Source: Microplitis mediator (taxonomy: Eukaryota > Arthropoda > Insecta > Hymenoptera > Braconidae). From it: a DNA stretch of 64,000 bases. Under the pieces are notes generated by a model. That model had not been told where the DNA came from. It did not search any database and saw only the letters and a list, made by a program, of their open reading frames with translations. The DNA is taken from assembly GCF_029852145.1 (NCBI RefSeq), contig NC_079971.1, forward strand, positions 11,389,697 through 11,453,696, in the 5' to 3' direction. Position numbers and translations under genes: made by a program. Positions 22,842-33,390 of this stretch are shown in pieces (position 1 is the stretch's first letter; each line of letters starts with the position of its first letter).

Positions 22842-23300
22842 TAGGGGAAAGGGGGCAAAAGGGGGTAGGGTAGGCAAAACGGGGTACCCCCAAAATTTTA
22901 TAAATAAAAATTGTATTTTTTAAATATTCCAAAATCACTTCTGTAAATATAGTTGAGTATTATTTTGATTATTTTTTGTGAAACTTTTTCAAAAATCGAG
23001 TGTTAGTCGAAAAATTTTGATGGCTTTTGTTTTATGATAAATACCAATAAAATTTTTTTTTCTTCCTTTGCATCCAATAATTGTGTAAAATGTAATTTTT
23101 CTTTATGTAAATTACTTATAAAAAAATTTAATTTAATCAATTTTATTTAATAGGAATACAAAATTTTTTTTGTTTCAACGGTAACTGAAATTTTTATTAA
23201 TTTACTTTGAATATCATCATAAACAAAAACATTTAGCGTACTTGAGTCCTCGAAACCTTAGCATTTTCTGAAATATCCTGCTTTGTCCCCCCTTCCCTTA
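22842..23300. mobile_element. G-rich MITE (GGGGCAAAAC family), copy 1
   Basis: Starts TAGGGGAAAGGGGGCAAAA and ends CCCCCCTTCCCTTA, an imperfect terminal inverted repeat of about 18 bp. It carries the family signature GCAAAACGGGGTACCCCC, followed by AAAATTTTAT. The interior is AT-rich and non-coding. Confidence 0.6.
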
Positions 23301-24430
23301 CGTGTGAAAGTTAGGATTTTTTTTTTCAATTCCCGATCACTCAGCCACTTTTCAAATTATCGAGTCGTCGTTTGCGGCATTTCGTAGATAATGTAATGCT
23401 CTTCAAAGATCTATTGAGTACTTTTTCTCAAACTCTACTTGTTTTTTCTATATTCGTTTTGGAAACAATTTTTTTTTAACATTAGCGTAGTTTTTTCGTT
23501 GATATTGACTAAATAACAAAACTTACAGTAAAATTCTTTAATCACGTAATATAGCAATTTTATTAATTTTGTAAATAAACGATCTGTTAAAAATTTTTCT
23601 AAATATTATCAAATTTAGCCCTTCATATTGTCATTAATGGGTTAAATTAATAAAAATATAATTATTTACTGATTTACAATTAAAATTAAAAGGCATTTGG
23701 TGCAATTTTTTATGGAAATCGACTTTAGTCGTATGTATTTTTCGTTTCATAAAAATTAAAATACAATTTTATATTGGAAGTTTAACTGTCGTAAATGTTT
23801 TTCTACGAATTTGCACGGAATCGGCTCGAGTCGTATGATCTATGTAATAATCGATCACATCCGAATGTAGTCGATATAAGCCGACGATTGTTGTGTGGGT
23901 CGACCCTTTCCGTATGTGTATGATCAAGCTTTTCAATTAGGCGTCGATGCATCGTATTGTACCTCAGAAAGCACTTGAGAGTTTTTGGATATCGATTTAT
24001 TATTTCTTTACGTTGAAAACTCATTGATTTGTTCATAACTTATAGTTACTTATTTTATTATATGTGCGTGATAATAATATCGTAATCAGTTGTTAAGTGA
24101 CTAATCTCTCACGAAGACTTACTATCTTTTTAAGGTAAGAGATAATTGAATTTTTTTTTTTATGATGCAAGCTTCAATGCACAAAATGTCCGCCACTAAA
24201 GCGTCCACCAACCTATATATACGTCTGATCAATAATATTCATACTACTTAAGAAATTATTTTACTTTTAACATATCTATCTCATGATTTTACCTAAGCAG
24301 GAATTATTTTAAATAATTTAAATTTCTCAAACATAAAAAAAAAAAAATTTATTTCTAATTATTCTTACTACACGAAAAAATTTCACGTGAATTCCATTTT
24401 GAATTATAAATACTTAACAATTCCTTAACT
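23301..24430. other. AT-rich segment with one unassigned short frame
   Basis: A minus-strand frame of 77 codons (23803-24036, starting MNKSMSFQRKEIINRY) lies in a locally G+C-richer patch with several CGA and TCG words. I do not recognise it. With no splice sites or neighbours to support it, I treat it as unproven. The rest shows nothing I can name. Confidence 0.3.
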
Positions 24431-24432
24431 TA

Positions 24433-25363
24433 CACTGGTCACAAAAATTAAAGGATATAAAAATAATTATCAATTTTTGAGCAATTTTCAACATGCTGTA
24501 ACTCGGTTAAAGATTGTCGTAGAGTAGAAAATAAAAAAATTAATTTATAACCTAAAGTTTCTAGTTTTTAAATCTGGACTTCAAATTTTTTATCATGCAC
24601 GGATTCGAACTAATTCTAAAAAAACTGACGCAAAAAAAAATTTCTAAATTTTTGGTCGTCTTCAAAAAAGTCTATGGGCTTCAATCAATTTTTTTTTGAT
24701 AATCTGAGCTTATGACTTCTTTCCTAAAATTTTATGCCTTTGAATTTGCTGTACTGAAAAAGTTTCTACAACAATTTGGCGCCGAGTTATCATTGACCCA
24801 AGCAAAAAAGTCCCTTTTGGCATTGACAATCAATAACTCGGGACATATTGGTTGTAGAAAAAATGGAAGTAGGGTTTTAAAAACTACAAAACATTTTCTA
24901 CATGACACTATAAGTGGCTTTTGACGAAAAATTTTTTTTTGAATCGATAATGTTGATTAAAAAACAGGTAAAAATTCGCATATTTAAGGATATTTGGAAT
25001 TCATGGTATAACTTTAGATATAACAGATGAACAAAGGATACCGTTGATTTATTCCCAACCTCAGAGTGTCCTGAAAAAACCGTTAAAATTTCAAAGCGCT
25101 GAGATTTTTCTTTCTTAGTGTTCTGAAGCGTCAAATTTATCGTATTCGCCCAGAATCACCATAATAAGCGATTCTTTGGTTTTCAATCATTTCTTCAATG
25201 TTAAAAAGTATTTTTGAGCAACAAACTCTATTTCTTTTATCAAAAACATCAATTATTGAAGGACATTGGGAAAAAAAAATGTTTTTCAAAAAAATTTTTT
25301 TTTTTAAGAAAATTGATTTTTCAATTTTTTTTTTTTTTTATTATCTTTGAAATGATTTTGGGG
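24433..25363. mobile_element. Single arm of the CACTGGTCAC foldback family
   Basis: Begins CACTGGTCACAAAAATTAAA after a TA. It stays colinear with the left arm of the 17251-19253 element (shared CAACATGCTGTAACTCGG, TTTGGCGCCGAGTTATCATT, CCTCAGAGTGTCCTGAAAAA), but is much more diverged, perhaps 75-80 percent by eye. It stops at the poly-T tract that precedes the turn in the full element, so the second arm is absent. Open frames inside are by-products of the repeat. Confidence 0.7.
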
Positions 25364-25497
25364 TTGGAACGGTACCACACTCGTGGTACTATCTATACTC
25401 GTGGTATTATCCATAATCGTGGATACGGTGTATTACCGTACGAAGGACGGTGTGGCTCAAAAAGTTATAGATTAAATTGAACGGAATATAGTATAGG

Positions 25498-25569
25498 GCC
25501 GGATAGCTCAACTGGTAGAGCACTCGGCGTGATACCGAATTGGTCTGGGTTCGATTCCGAGTTCAGGCT
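25498..25569 (+). tRNA. tRNA-like sequence, copy 1 (probable pseudogene)
   Basis: A-box TAGCTCAACTGG and B-box GGTTCGATTCC are intact, with a D arm and cloverleaf-like layout. The acceptor pairs at about 5 of 7 positions. The best anticodon stem (TCGG/CCGA) leaves the loop CGTGATA, with G instead of the universal U at position 33. This copy also has a broken T stem (CTGGG/CCGAG). The isotype cannot be given safely. Upstream GAATATAGTATAGGG may serve as a TATA-like element. Confidence 0.5.
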
Positions 25570-25729
25570 ATCTACATTTTTCTCAATTTAACTATAAATT
25601 GTCTTATTAAGAAGGTTATTTGCATGTTTGCATGTTTAGGTTTGCACTATATAAAAATAGTGTATTACTGTACGAAGGACGGTGTGGCTCAATAAGTTAT
25701 AGATCAAATTGAACAGAATATAGTATAGG

Positions 25730-25800
25730 GCAGGATAGCTCAACTGGTAGAGCACTCGGCGCGATACCGAATTGGTCTGGGTTCGATTCCCAGTTCGGGC
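25730..25800 (+). tRNA. tRNA-like sequence, copy 2
   Basis: Same layout as copy 1 but with a perfect T stem (CTGGG/CCCAG). The acceptor start is GCAGGAT against TTCGGGC and the anticodon loop is CGCGATA. Intact A and B boxes could still recruit RNA polymerase III. A functional tRNA is doubtful because of the loop. Confidence 0.5.
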
Positions 25801-25949
25801 TATCTATATTTTTTTCAATTTATCTAAATATTGTCTTATTGAGAGATTTGCATGTTTAGGTTTCCACTATAGTTAAATGGTGTATTACCGTACGATGGAC
25901 GGTGTGGCTCAATAAGTTATAGATCAAATTGAATGGAATATAGTATAGT

Positions 25950-26020
25950 GCCGGATAGCTCAACTGGTAGAGCACTCGGCGCGATACCGAATGGGTCTGG
26001 GTTCGATTCCCAGTTCGGGC
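25950..26020 (+). tRNA. tRNA-like sequence, copy 3
   Basis: As copy 2: T stem perfect, acceptor GCCGGAT against TTCGGGC (5 of 7 pairs), anticodon loop CGCGATA. Copies 2 and 3 share the loop, which suggests either a common defective ancestor or a conserved non-tRNA use. Confidence 0.5.
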
Positions 26021-26139
26021 TATCTATATTTTTCTCAATTTATCTATAAATTGTCTTATTGAGAGGTTTGCATGTTTAGGTTTCCACTATATAAAAAAGG
26101 GAATAAAAAGTCACACCACCCACACACCAATATATATAT

Positions 26140-26480
26140 AAGGGGCAAAACGGATTAGGGCAAAACGGGGTACCCCCAAAATTTTATGAACAAAAAAATT
26201 TTTTTTTCAAATGTTTTTCAAGTATAATTAAAAACAAAATGTTTTAACGGGACACGATAGAGCTTATCCAATAAGTAAAAAAAAATTTTTTTTTTACAAC
26301 AAAATTTATATTCCGAGACAATGGCTTTTCTATAAAACATAACTTTTAAAAAATCTTTCAAAAACATTCTTTTCTTCTAACATGTCGTTGCATACTTAAC
26401 TAACACATATCGAGCAAACCTCTAATGATCATTTCTGTTTATAAAACAAAAAAAAATTGATTCCTAGTGGGAGGATCCCC
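26140..26480. mobile_element. G-rich MITE (GGGGCAAAAC family), copy 2, partial
   Basis: Has the family signature GGCAAAACGGGGTACCCCC and an AAAATTTTATG follow-on near 26163. The right end is only approximately recognisable (GGATCCCCTTTC near 26472). Shorter than the other copies. Confidence 0.5.
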
Positions 26481-26764
26481 TTTCTTACCATCGAAATAGT
26501 GTTTTTCGACAAGAGTTTGTTTTCGGTGTAAAATTGAATATTTTTTATCATTCATGCAATATAAGTGCTATCTTGGCGCACGCTCTTTTGTTCGCCAAAT
26601 AGCTGTTTGCCCATTCAACTGTTTCCACGACATTTGTGTGCGTTAAACGATTATCTGCGTGCGACAAGTAAATTTGAGTGCGACAAGTAAACTTGTCGCA
26701 CTCAAATTTACTTCTTGTCGCATGCAGATTATCGTTTAACCCACCCCTTGCGACCTTCAACCCA

Positions 26765-27055
26765 CTCTGGAAACACTCTGGAATCATAGTCAGAATGTAA
26801 ACATTCTAAATCCAGTATGTTTCCAGAGTGGTTTTGTGCCCTTTTTCCAGAGTGAAACCAAAGTGGTTTCAGAATTGATCCAGAGTAGATCAAAGTGTTT
26901 TCAGAATGGACTCAAAGTGAATCCAGAATGAAATCAAAGTGTTTTCAGAATGGGCCCACAGTGAGTCCAGAATGGAATCAAAGTGTTTTCAAAATGGGCT
27001 CAAAATGAGTACAGGATGAAATCAGAGTGTTTTCAAAATGGGCCCAGAGTCGATA
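26765..27055. repeat. Word-shuffle block CCAGAGTG / TTTTCAGAATGG
   Basis: About twenty occurrences of CCAGAATG, CAAAGTGTTTTCAGAATGG, CCAGAGTG and TCAAAGTG in varying order. Complementary words (CACTCTGGAAACAC, CATTCTGG) fill 28625-28935, so the two blocks act as a degenerate inverted pair about 1.6 kb apart. Confidence 0.65.
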
Positions 27056-28624
27056 AAATTTAAATACTAAGGAATAAAAAAAATTGGGTACTTTCTAAAC
27101 TCATAAATCAATAATAATCTACAGAAAAACAATCTTAACCCAAATTTTTTAATTAACTATGCTTTTGTTAATTAATTAATTTTTACTTGTTGAAAGTTTA
27201 CATAAAAACCCTGATTATTTCCAAACTAAAAACCCCGAATTTTTTTTACTTCTTAAAGCTATTCTTAAAAGGGTTTAGAAAAGATAGCTGGTGAAAAAAT
27301 AAAAAAATTTCGATTTTATTAACAATCTAAGCCATTAAAAAATAAAAAACGTAAATAAAGCAATCAAGAAAATTTATTTTTTTTGATTATTTTGTTTTTT
27401 TATTGCTGAAAGCTACATAACAATAATTTGAAAAAAATTTTTACTTGCATTGTTTAAATAATTGTCATAAACAAATACATTGCTAATTAGATTTAATAAG
27501 ATTTTTTTTTGGGAAAAAAACGCTTAATAAAAATAAGGAATTTTAAGAAAAAAATCGTTTCTTAAAAAAATTTTTTTTGCTAAACAGCGCATTAGCTAAT
27601 TAACAATTTTTTTTTTTACTCAATATTGATATTAAGGAACCATTATTTTTTTTTAATAATTATTTATCATGTTCTGTTATATTAGAAAAAAAATTTTTTT
27701 CATTTATTTATTATTTGTTTATTAAACAAACAATTTGTTGTAAACAAATAAATTTTCACGCCATATTTTTTTCAAATACTAAAAATAACCATGCGTTTTA
27801 TTTTGTAGAAAAAAATTTTTTTTAATCTTTTATATAATTTTTTAAATTATTGTACACTTGGACTTGTCGCTACCTTTCTGTTCTTCTCTATTGTTATTAA
27901 AATAACTTATTGAAGACACAACTACAACACTTCAAGTCGTTTTTATTATCCATTAATCATTAAACAAATCGAGCTTGTAACCGAAGCTCTAACTCAATTG
28001 CTTAAGGAATTATGAATAACAGTAATTTTTATGAATACTTTTTAATAAATACAAAAAAATTATTAATTAGCAAATTCGCTCTTTAGCAATAAAAAATATT
28101 TTTTAAGAAACAATTGTTTTTTTAAAAATTGTTATTTTCATTAAGTATTTTTATCCCAAAAAAAAATTTTTGCTTTGACCCGGGTTTTAATGTGAAAGAC
28201 TTGAGAGAAAAATTTGCTGGGAGAAGATATATGTGAAGGAGGAGAAAGTCACTGGTGCTAAGCAGCAGTGGAAGTAGTTCAGTGTTCGCCGCTAGATCGC
28301 GCCCAACTTATGATTGTCCTGTTCCTGGTTAGATAGGTGTTTCAGAGTTTTTATATTCTATATTTAAAAATAATTCTGTCACGGCTATTTCTCTGTTATT
28401 TGACAGAGTGACAAGTGCCTGTTTGGATGGTCATATAGTAGATGCTATATTACATTGTGACAATAATGTCAAATATTTTTGTTTTCTTGAAAAAATTGTT
28501 TTTACAATCCAGAAACATAAAATACGTTTCAGGTAATGACAAAAAAAAATTGATTTTTGTATTCAATAAATGCTCTTGAATATTCTTAAAATAATATATT
28601 TCGGTAAATTTTTTTTTTCTTTCA
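27056..28624. other. AT-rich middle of the 2.5-kb element
   Basis: No gene recognised. There is a slightly G+C-richer patch at 28180-28350 without a persistent frame. Numerous poly-A and poly-T runs. Confidence 0.4.
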
Positions 28625-28935
28625 GTATTCATTTACTCTGAATACCCTCTGGTTTGAGTATGTATTCACTCTGATCCCACTCTGATCCCACTCTGGAAAC
28701 ATTCTGGAAACACTTTGGTATCAGTTTGTGTTCAATGTGGATGCATAACGGTGTCAGTATGTATCCACTCTGGATACTTTCTGGAAACACTTTGGATTTA
28801 CTCCGTATCCGCTCTGGAAATACTCTGGGTTCACTCTCAGAAAAGGGCACAAAACCATTCTGGAAATACTCTGGAGTCCGTATGGTTGCATCGTGTTACC
28901 AGAATATTTCCAGAGTGTATTCAGAATGTTTTTAA
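28625..28935. repeat. Word-shuffle block CACTCTGGAAACAC, partner of 26765-27055
   Basis: Repeats of CACTCTGGAAA, CACTCTGATCC, CATTCTGGAAA and CACTTTGG; mostly the complement of the left block. Both strands carry short open frames because the repeat period is near a multiple of three. These are not genes. Confidence 0.65.
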
Positions 28936-29040
28936 TGTCGCAAGGGACAAAAATGTCGCGGCAACAGTTGAATCAGCAAAAAGCTACTTGGAGAATAAAA
29001 CAGCGAGCACTAAGATAGTACTTATATTGCATTATTGATA

Positions 29041-29190
29041 AAAAAAACTGTGTTCAATTCGTGCGGTGTTGTCGATTACCCACTCGAGCGAATGAGCGCA
29101 CTCACTTCGTTCGTGCGCTCAACTTCGCTCTCGTGGGCAATCGACAACTTACCGCACTAGTTGTACAATATACTATTTCTGGCGTCATTA
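29041..29190. repeat. Palindromic GTTGTCGATT..AATCGACAAC segment
   Basis: GTTGTCGATTACCCACTCGA is mirrored by TCGTGGGCAATCGACAAC across GCGCACTCACTTCG..GTGCGCTC, followed by a GTACAATATACTATTT tail. The same segment follows the compact element at 45186 (45476-45610), so it belongs to the same repeat unit. Confidence 0.65.
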
Positions 29191-29354
29191 ATGAAAAAAA
29201 ATTTTTTAACTTTTATAGTATTTGATTTTACCCCGAATACTCACTCGATTATGTTTAAAAACCGCTTGTAAACTCTAAATTACGAAAAAATAAAAATTCA
29301 TAACATTTTTTATTATTATTTTGAGAGGACTTGAATGGCTACCAGAACAAAAAA

Positions 29355-29675
29355 TAATAGTTCCGATAACTATGTACACTTAACTAAATAGATAACGTAA
29401 TCTAACTATACTTGTACGGTTGCATTTACTATGAAAGATCAGTAGTAAATACTAAGAAACTTTTTTTTATTCGCACAACATAAGTATAGCAACAATGACA
29501 GAAACTATAGAGTTACTACTACTACTAGTACCAGAGGTAGTTGCCACAACAAAATTTTTGTAGTCTACATTACTAGTAAATAGTTGAAACAACTACCTGA
29601 ACCAAGTCCTAAGTATCAAACTGACTTGTTGTCCTCAAACTAGTTGATTGGACTAACTTTTTTTCTCTGAGTGTA
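29355..29675. mobile_element. Truncated relative of the 7694-8238 MITE
   Basis: Right end TTTTTTTCTCTGAGTGTA matches the complement of TACACTCAGAGAAA. The interior uses the same ACTAGTA, GTAGTTG and CAACTA words. The left terminus is not recognisable. Confidence 0.5.
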
Positions 29676-30330
29676 GATTAATAGGAAAATCTACCTTCCA
29701 TTTCAGCTGCCGAATGGTCTTTTTTTTAAATGTTGCATATTACTGTTACGGCGTAACATGTCAAACTCCAGAAATAACTAAAAATTTAATAAATAAAAGG
29801 AAAACGATAAAAGAGTATATTATATATCCAAGGTCAGATGATTATTGAGACTGTTGATGTGAAACAAAAAAACGAGACCCCAGATAAAATAAGAAAAAAA
29901 CAGATTAAAATTTGGAGACGCAATATTCTAACGTACTGACGAAGCAATAAATAAGATAACCACTAATCAACTACATATCATAGAACAACCATAACATACC
30001 GCGACAGAAAATATAACTAAAATAATAATAATTCTAACACTCTACAGATAATAAACCTCATAGCCACCTATCTATAACAACACGAGAGAATTTTAATAGC
30101 CCAGCGGGTAACGACATAAAAAACGCAAGATTAGAATAAATACTTATATACCGACTGGCTAAACAGTATAGGTCAGTCAAGGAATCTATTATTTCGCTTC
30201 CCATTGTCTTTTGACTATTTGACGCTTGCGCTTTCACGGTCTATTCTTTGACGCGTGCCATCATTATAAAATCTCCTTATTTGGAGACGCGTCTGCTTGA
30301 CCCATCTTCTACCGCCCGTTCGTATAATAT

Positions 30331-30745
30331 ATCCCTCCGCTTCTCATTAACACATATGAAATATTGCTAATTTCCACGGGGAATAACTCATTGAAATAAT
30401 CACAACCTAAAAATGCTATCGTAGTCCGAATTGTCACCTTAACTACTTAAACCAAGAATGATATAAATCTTTCCCATAATTATCTCATAATAATTAAAAA
30501 TATCATAAGACGACTTTACATTAGCTCTGTGAAGGTCAGCTCCAAGCTCCTCTACGCAATCTATCCCTCCGCTTCTCACTAACACATATGGAATTATCAC
30601 TAACTTCCACCTTGAATAACTCAATAACTAATTGAAATAATTATAAACTAAAAATGTCATCGTGATCCGAATTTCCACCTTAATTAGTTAAACCAAGAAT
30701 AATATAAAAATTACTCATAACTAACCCATAATAATTAAAAATATG
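30331..30745 (+). repeat. Internal tandem duplication of the solo LTR, about 230-bp period
   Basis: TATCCCTCCGCTTCTCATTA near 30331 recurs as TATCCCTCCGCTTCTCACTA near 30562. Both continue with ACACATATG, TTTCCACCTTGAATAACTCA-like and CATAATAATTAAAAATAT blocks. Perhaps 80-85 percent identical by eye. Duplication of U3 sequence is common in retroelement LTRs. Confidence 0.7.
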
Positions 30746-31077
30746 AATAACATCTACACCAATAGTGATGAAAAGAAATAATTATAATCAATCGAAAGAC
30801 AATAATAATAAGATTAATAATCAATAAACACCTATGCTTTAAATCTAATTAATAATCCGTAATTAATAATTTAAAATAGTCCCTATCTAATAACATGGGG
30901 AACGGGTGTATTTTTCTTGGTGGGGGTATTATTCTAGAAGTTTCTACCCGAAACGGTCACGTACGCCTTTTTCCCACACCACGCCCCGCAATTCGTCAAA
31001 TCTTCCAAATAACATTAGTTTTGGTAACAAATCTCAAATCAAGGTCGCGCGTGTTACCCCTCGCCTAGGAATGCGCC

Positions 31078-31085
31078 TATAAAAG
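31078..31085 (+). promoter_or_regulatory. TATA box of the + strand solo LTR
   Basis: TATAAAAG preceded by GCGCC and followed by CTGCCGCGAATTAGTC, a start-like segment in an otherwise AT-rich LTR. Confidence 0.6.
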
Positions 31086-31859
31086 CTGCCGCGAATTAGT
31101 CCTCTGCGCCCATTAATTATCAAGCTCTTGATTACGTGAAATCTTAATATTTTAAATATCGAATTTTTATTTCCTGCTCGAGTCGTTGTAATACTAAATT
31201 CAGAATTCATACAATTTAAAGGAAATCATTTTAATAAAAAATAATTTCGATTTCTAATTCTTTTATTCAATAATACAAATAATTTAAATAGTTAAATTAT
31301 TTCTATTGAATATTATTGCTGCTTTAATTTTCATTATTCACATTTAAATATAATTTCGTCATATAAAAAAGTATATTCAGACAGATTGTCAATTACCTAG
31401 TACAAGTAAACCCCTTTTGATCATTCACATCAACAAGTATCAACCTTCAAGAACCGTAACCAACCATCAAGCCACCTGACAACATCCCATTCCAAATCGA
31501 ATTTCAACCAACAACAATTTTATACGAGTCGAATTCCAATCAACAATCTGGTTTCCAGCTCAGCCAAATTTTGTATCCTGACATATTGTTATATTGAATA
31601 AAACAACTGTAAGTTTAATTAATTGTTCATTTATTTAATGATAAGACACATCCATTCACCTCGTACATCCTATTTCCGTATATTGACATACTCGACAATG
31701 AATAGCGAGGTCCCCGCTACCCGAGTAAATGGCTTAAGTGCTTTGACTCAAAATTAAGGGACTGAAAAACGTGTTCTCGTCATCTTGGACGTAACATTAC
31801 CAAGCATGATTATTATGATATCTTCATCAGAGCTTTTAATAACAATATTTGCTTAATCT

Positions 31860-32170
31860 TCGATACAGCATGCATATTGGATCCGCTGGAGCACGGCTGG
31901 ATTGAGGAAAATAATACATATGTATTTAAATGGTTTGAGGGAGATCAGCTGCCGAGTTTGTAAGCAAATTAGTCGCAGATTTGCCAGGTAATTTTCTTTT
32001 ATATAAATAAATACTCTTCTAATTATTTAATTTGTTATAGTCAGCTTTATTCATGAATTTAAACTTATTCTCTGCAGAAATTAATTCGTCTGATGATAAT
32101 AATCTGGACTTTGGTGGACTTGATGTATCAGACGATGAAGCAGAAGGCTATGACTTGGATAACCAATAAT
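31860..32170 (+). pseudogene. C-terminal fragment of an acidic-tailed, transposon-associated protein, frameshifted
   Basis: First block (about 31884-31992) reads GWIEENNTYVFKWFEGDQLP. A one-base deletion then turns SKLVADLP into a stop, before an AG/GTAATT donor. After an 85-bp intron ending CTCTGCAG, the last block encodes SSDDNNLDFGGLDVSDDEAE and stops at TAA near 32168. AATAAATATTT near 32268 could be the polyadenylation signal. The GW...WF.GDQLP pattern is one I associate with repeat-borne insect proteins of unknown function. The solo LTR ends about 60 bp upstream, so the 5' part is missing or lies elsewhere. Confidence 0.5.
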
Positions 32171-32850
32171 CATTTGATTTCAATATTATCAAAATCATTG
32201 ATTTAAAACTAATCTCATTCGTTTATTCTTCTTCTTTTAAATGAAATACTCAAGAAAAGTTTTTACGAATAAATATTTAATATTGCGTGCATATTAAAAG
32301 AAATTTATTATTATTATAACCCGTGCTCATTAGTGATTGCAATCAATATGAAACGATTGTATTTAAATTAAATTAATGTAATAGGAATTTCAATTTGATC
32401 TAAAGACTGAAATAGAGCCAGTAAGATAGTACGCGCTTACGGACTCCACTGAAGTTCGTTGTCTGCCTGGGTGAAGGAACCACATTAGGTGTCTGCCGTA
32501 CAAAATATATATGTCAAATAATATTATAAGCAGCATATATAAACGGCAGATTTATTGAAATGAAGTAAATTATAAAATTTTTTTTTGTCCTTAGAAACCT
32601 ATCTGCCATGATCTTGAAACCGTCATAGGTGTCTGCCAATGTTATTTTTCGATAACTGTCATTGAATATTACAAGATATCAAAACGGCAGACTTTCTATC
32701 AAGTTTTGTTTGGTCATTTTTTAACACCTTTCACACCTGAGTGCCTCTATACCAATCACCGCTCTAACTAATGAGTCTCCATTTCATGTACCTTGGGTAT
32801 AGGGGACTAACTGAAAAAAATGTGAAGCTTATTGAAATACCGCAAGTCGG
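32171..32850. other. AT-rich segment with two GTCTGCC..GGCAGA inverted pairs
   Basis: TAGGTGTCTGCCGT / ACGGCAGATTT (32488-32553) and TAGGTGTCTGCCAA / AACGGCAGACTT (32627-32690) form two loose hairpin-like pairs. No gene seen. Confidence 0.35.
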
Positions 32851-32854
32851 CCGC

Positions 32855-33252
32855 TCACTGGCTTTTAGACTAAATCGTTTCTAAGAAATCAATAAAAAAC
32901 TAAAAAAAAAAACTTTTTTTCTTCGTAATTCGCCAATATTTTCGAGTCTGCTTAATCAAATGATCTGAAATTTTTAGGAAAGTTGATGGCCAACAAGCTC
33001 CCCGATTATCGCCTTAACCATCCAAATCGGTTCATTAGTTAAAAAGTTTCAAAGAGTTTAAATAGATACATACACACACACAAACACATACATACAGACA
33101 GTCGGGCATCAATCTGAAAATAGTAAGAATGGCTTCCTAGGACCTCAAAACGTCGACATCTGATGAAAACTCGATTTTTGAAAATCGGGGTGGAAACAAT
33201 ATCTTCCCGAATTTTTCGAAAATCATCGATTTTCTTAGCAGGAAGTTAAAAA
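32855..33252 (+). repeat. Dispersed repeat family R, 3' part, copy A
   Basis: Shares TCTGAAATTTTTAGGAAAGT, CCAAATCGGTTCATTAGTT, TAGCTTCCTAGGACCTCA-like and AACGTCGACATCTGATGAAA blocks and the ending CTTAGCAGGAAGTTAAAAAT with copies at 37740-38417 and 59649-60400. A CACA/CATA microsatellite lies in the same place in all three. No coding frame is conserved across copies. Confidence 0.75.
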
Positions 33253-33390
33253 TAAACCAACCAATAAAATATATGCGTGCCCTTATGATGAATATCCTCT
33301 AATAGTCAAGAATATAATTTAAATTTACAAACATGTGTACACAGGCAAGCAGATATGTACATTCCCACCCATACGCATTTATGAGCACAC

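Larger units (their letters stand above)
25429..26098 (+). repeat. Tandem array of three tRNA-like units, period 220-232 bp
   Basis: Each unit has GTATTACCGTACGAWGGACG, then GGTGTGGCTCAAWAAGTTAT, then AATATAGTATAG, then a tRNA-like sequence, then CAATTTAWCTATAAATTGTC and GCATGTTTAGGTTTSCACTA. Unit starts are 25431, 25663 and 25883. Copies look over 90 percent identical. The conserved flanks show that whole units, not just tRNA genes, were duplicated. Confidence 0.85.
26548..29040. mobile_element. 2.5-kb element with about 110-210 bp inverted ends
   Basis: The left end (TTATCATTCATGCAATATAA) is mirrored at the right end (TTATATTGCATTATTGATAA). The left arm also contains an internal palindrome around TTTGAGTGCGACAAGTAAAC. 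Between the ends lie two AGAATGG/CCAGAGTG word blocks (26765-27055 and 28625-28935) and a long AT-rich middle. A compact 290-bp copy of only the two ends sits at 45186-45475. No coding region that I recognise. Confidence 0.6.
29744..31796 (+). mobile_element. Solo LTR, 2.05 kb, with 4-bp target duplication
   Basis: Starts TGTTACGGCGTAACATG and ends CTTGGACGTAACA, with TG...CA and a perfect TGTTACG/CGTAACA terminal pair. It is flanked by ttac on both sides (29740-29743 and 31797-31800). A TATAAAAG box at 31078 and GAATAAAAC near 31593 give + orientation. The termini resemble the 666-1440 LTR, though the interiors differ. A two-copy internal duplication is listed separately. No internal coding region, hence solo. 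Confidence 0.8.

Noticed and set aside
28450..28935. Three overlapping frames in 28.4-29.0 kb
   Set aside because: Caused by the CACTCTGGAAAC word repeat and its complement.
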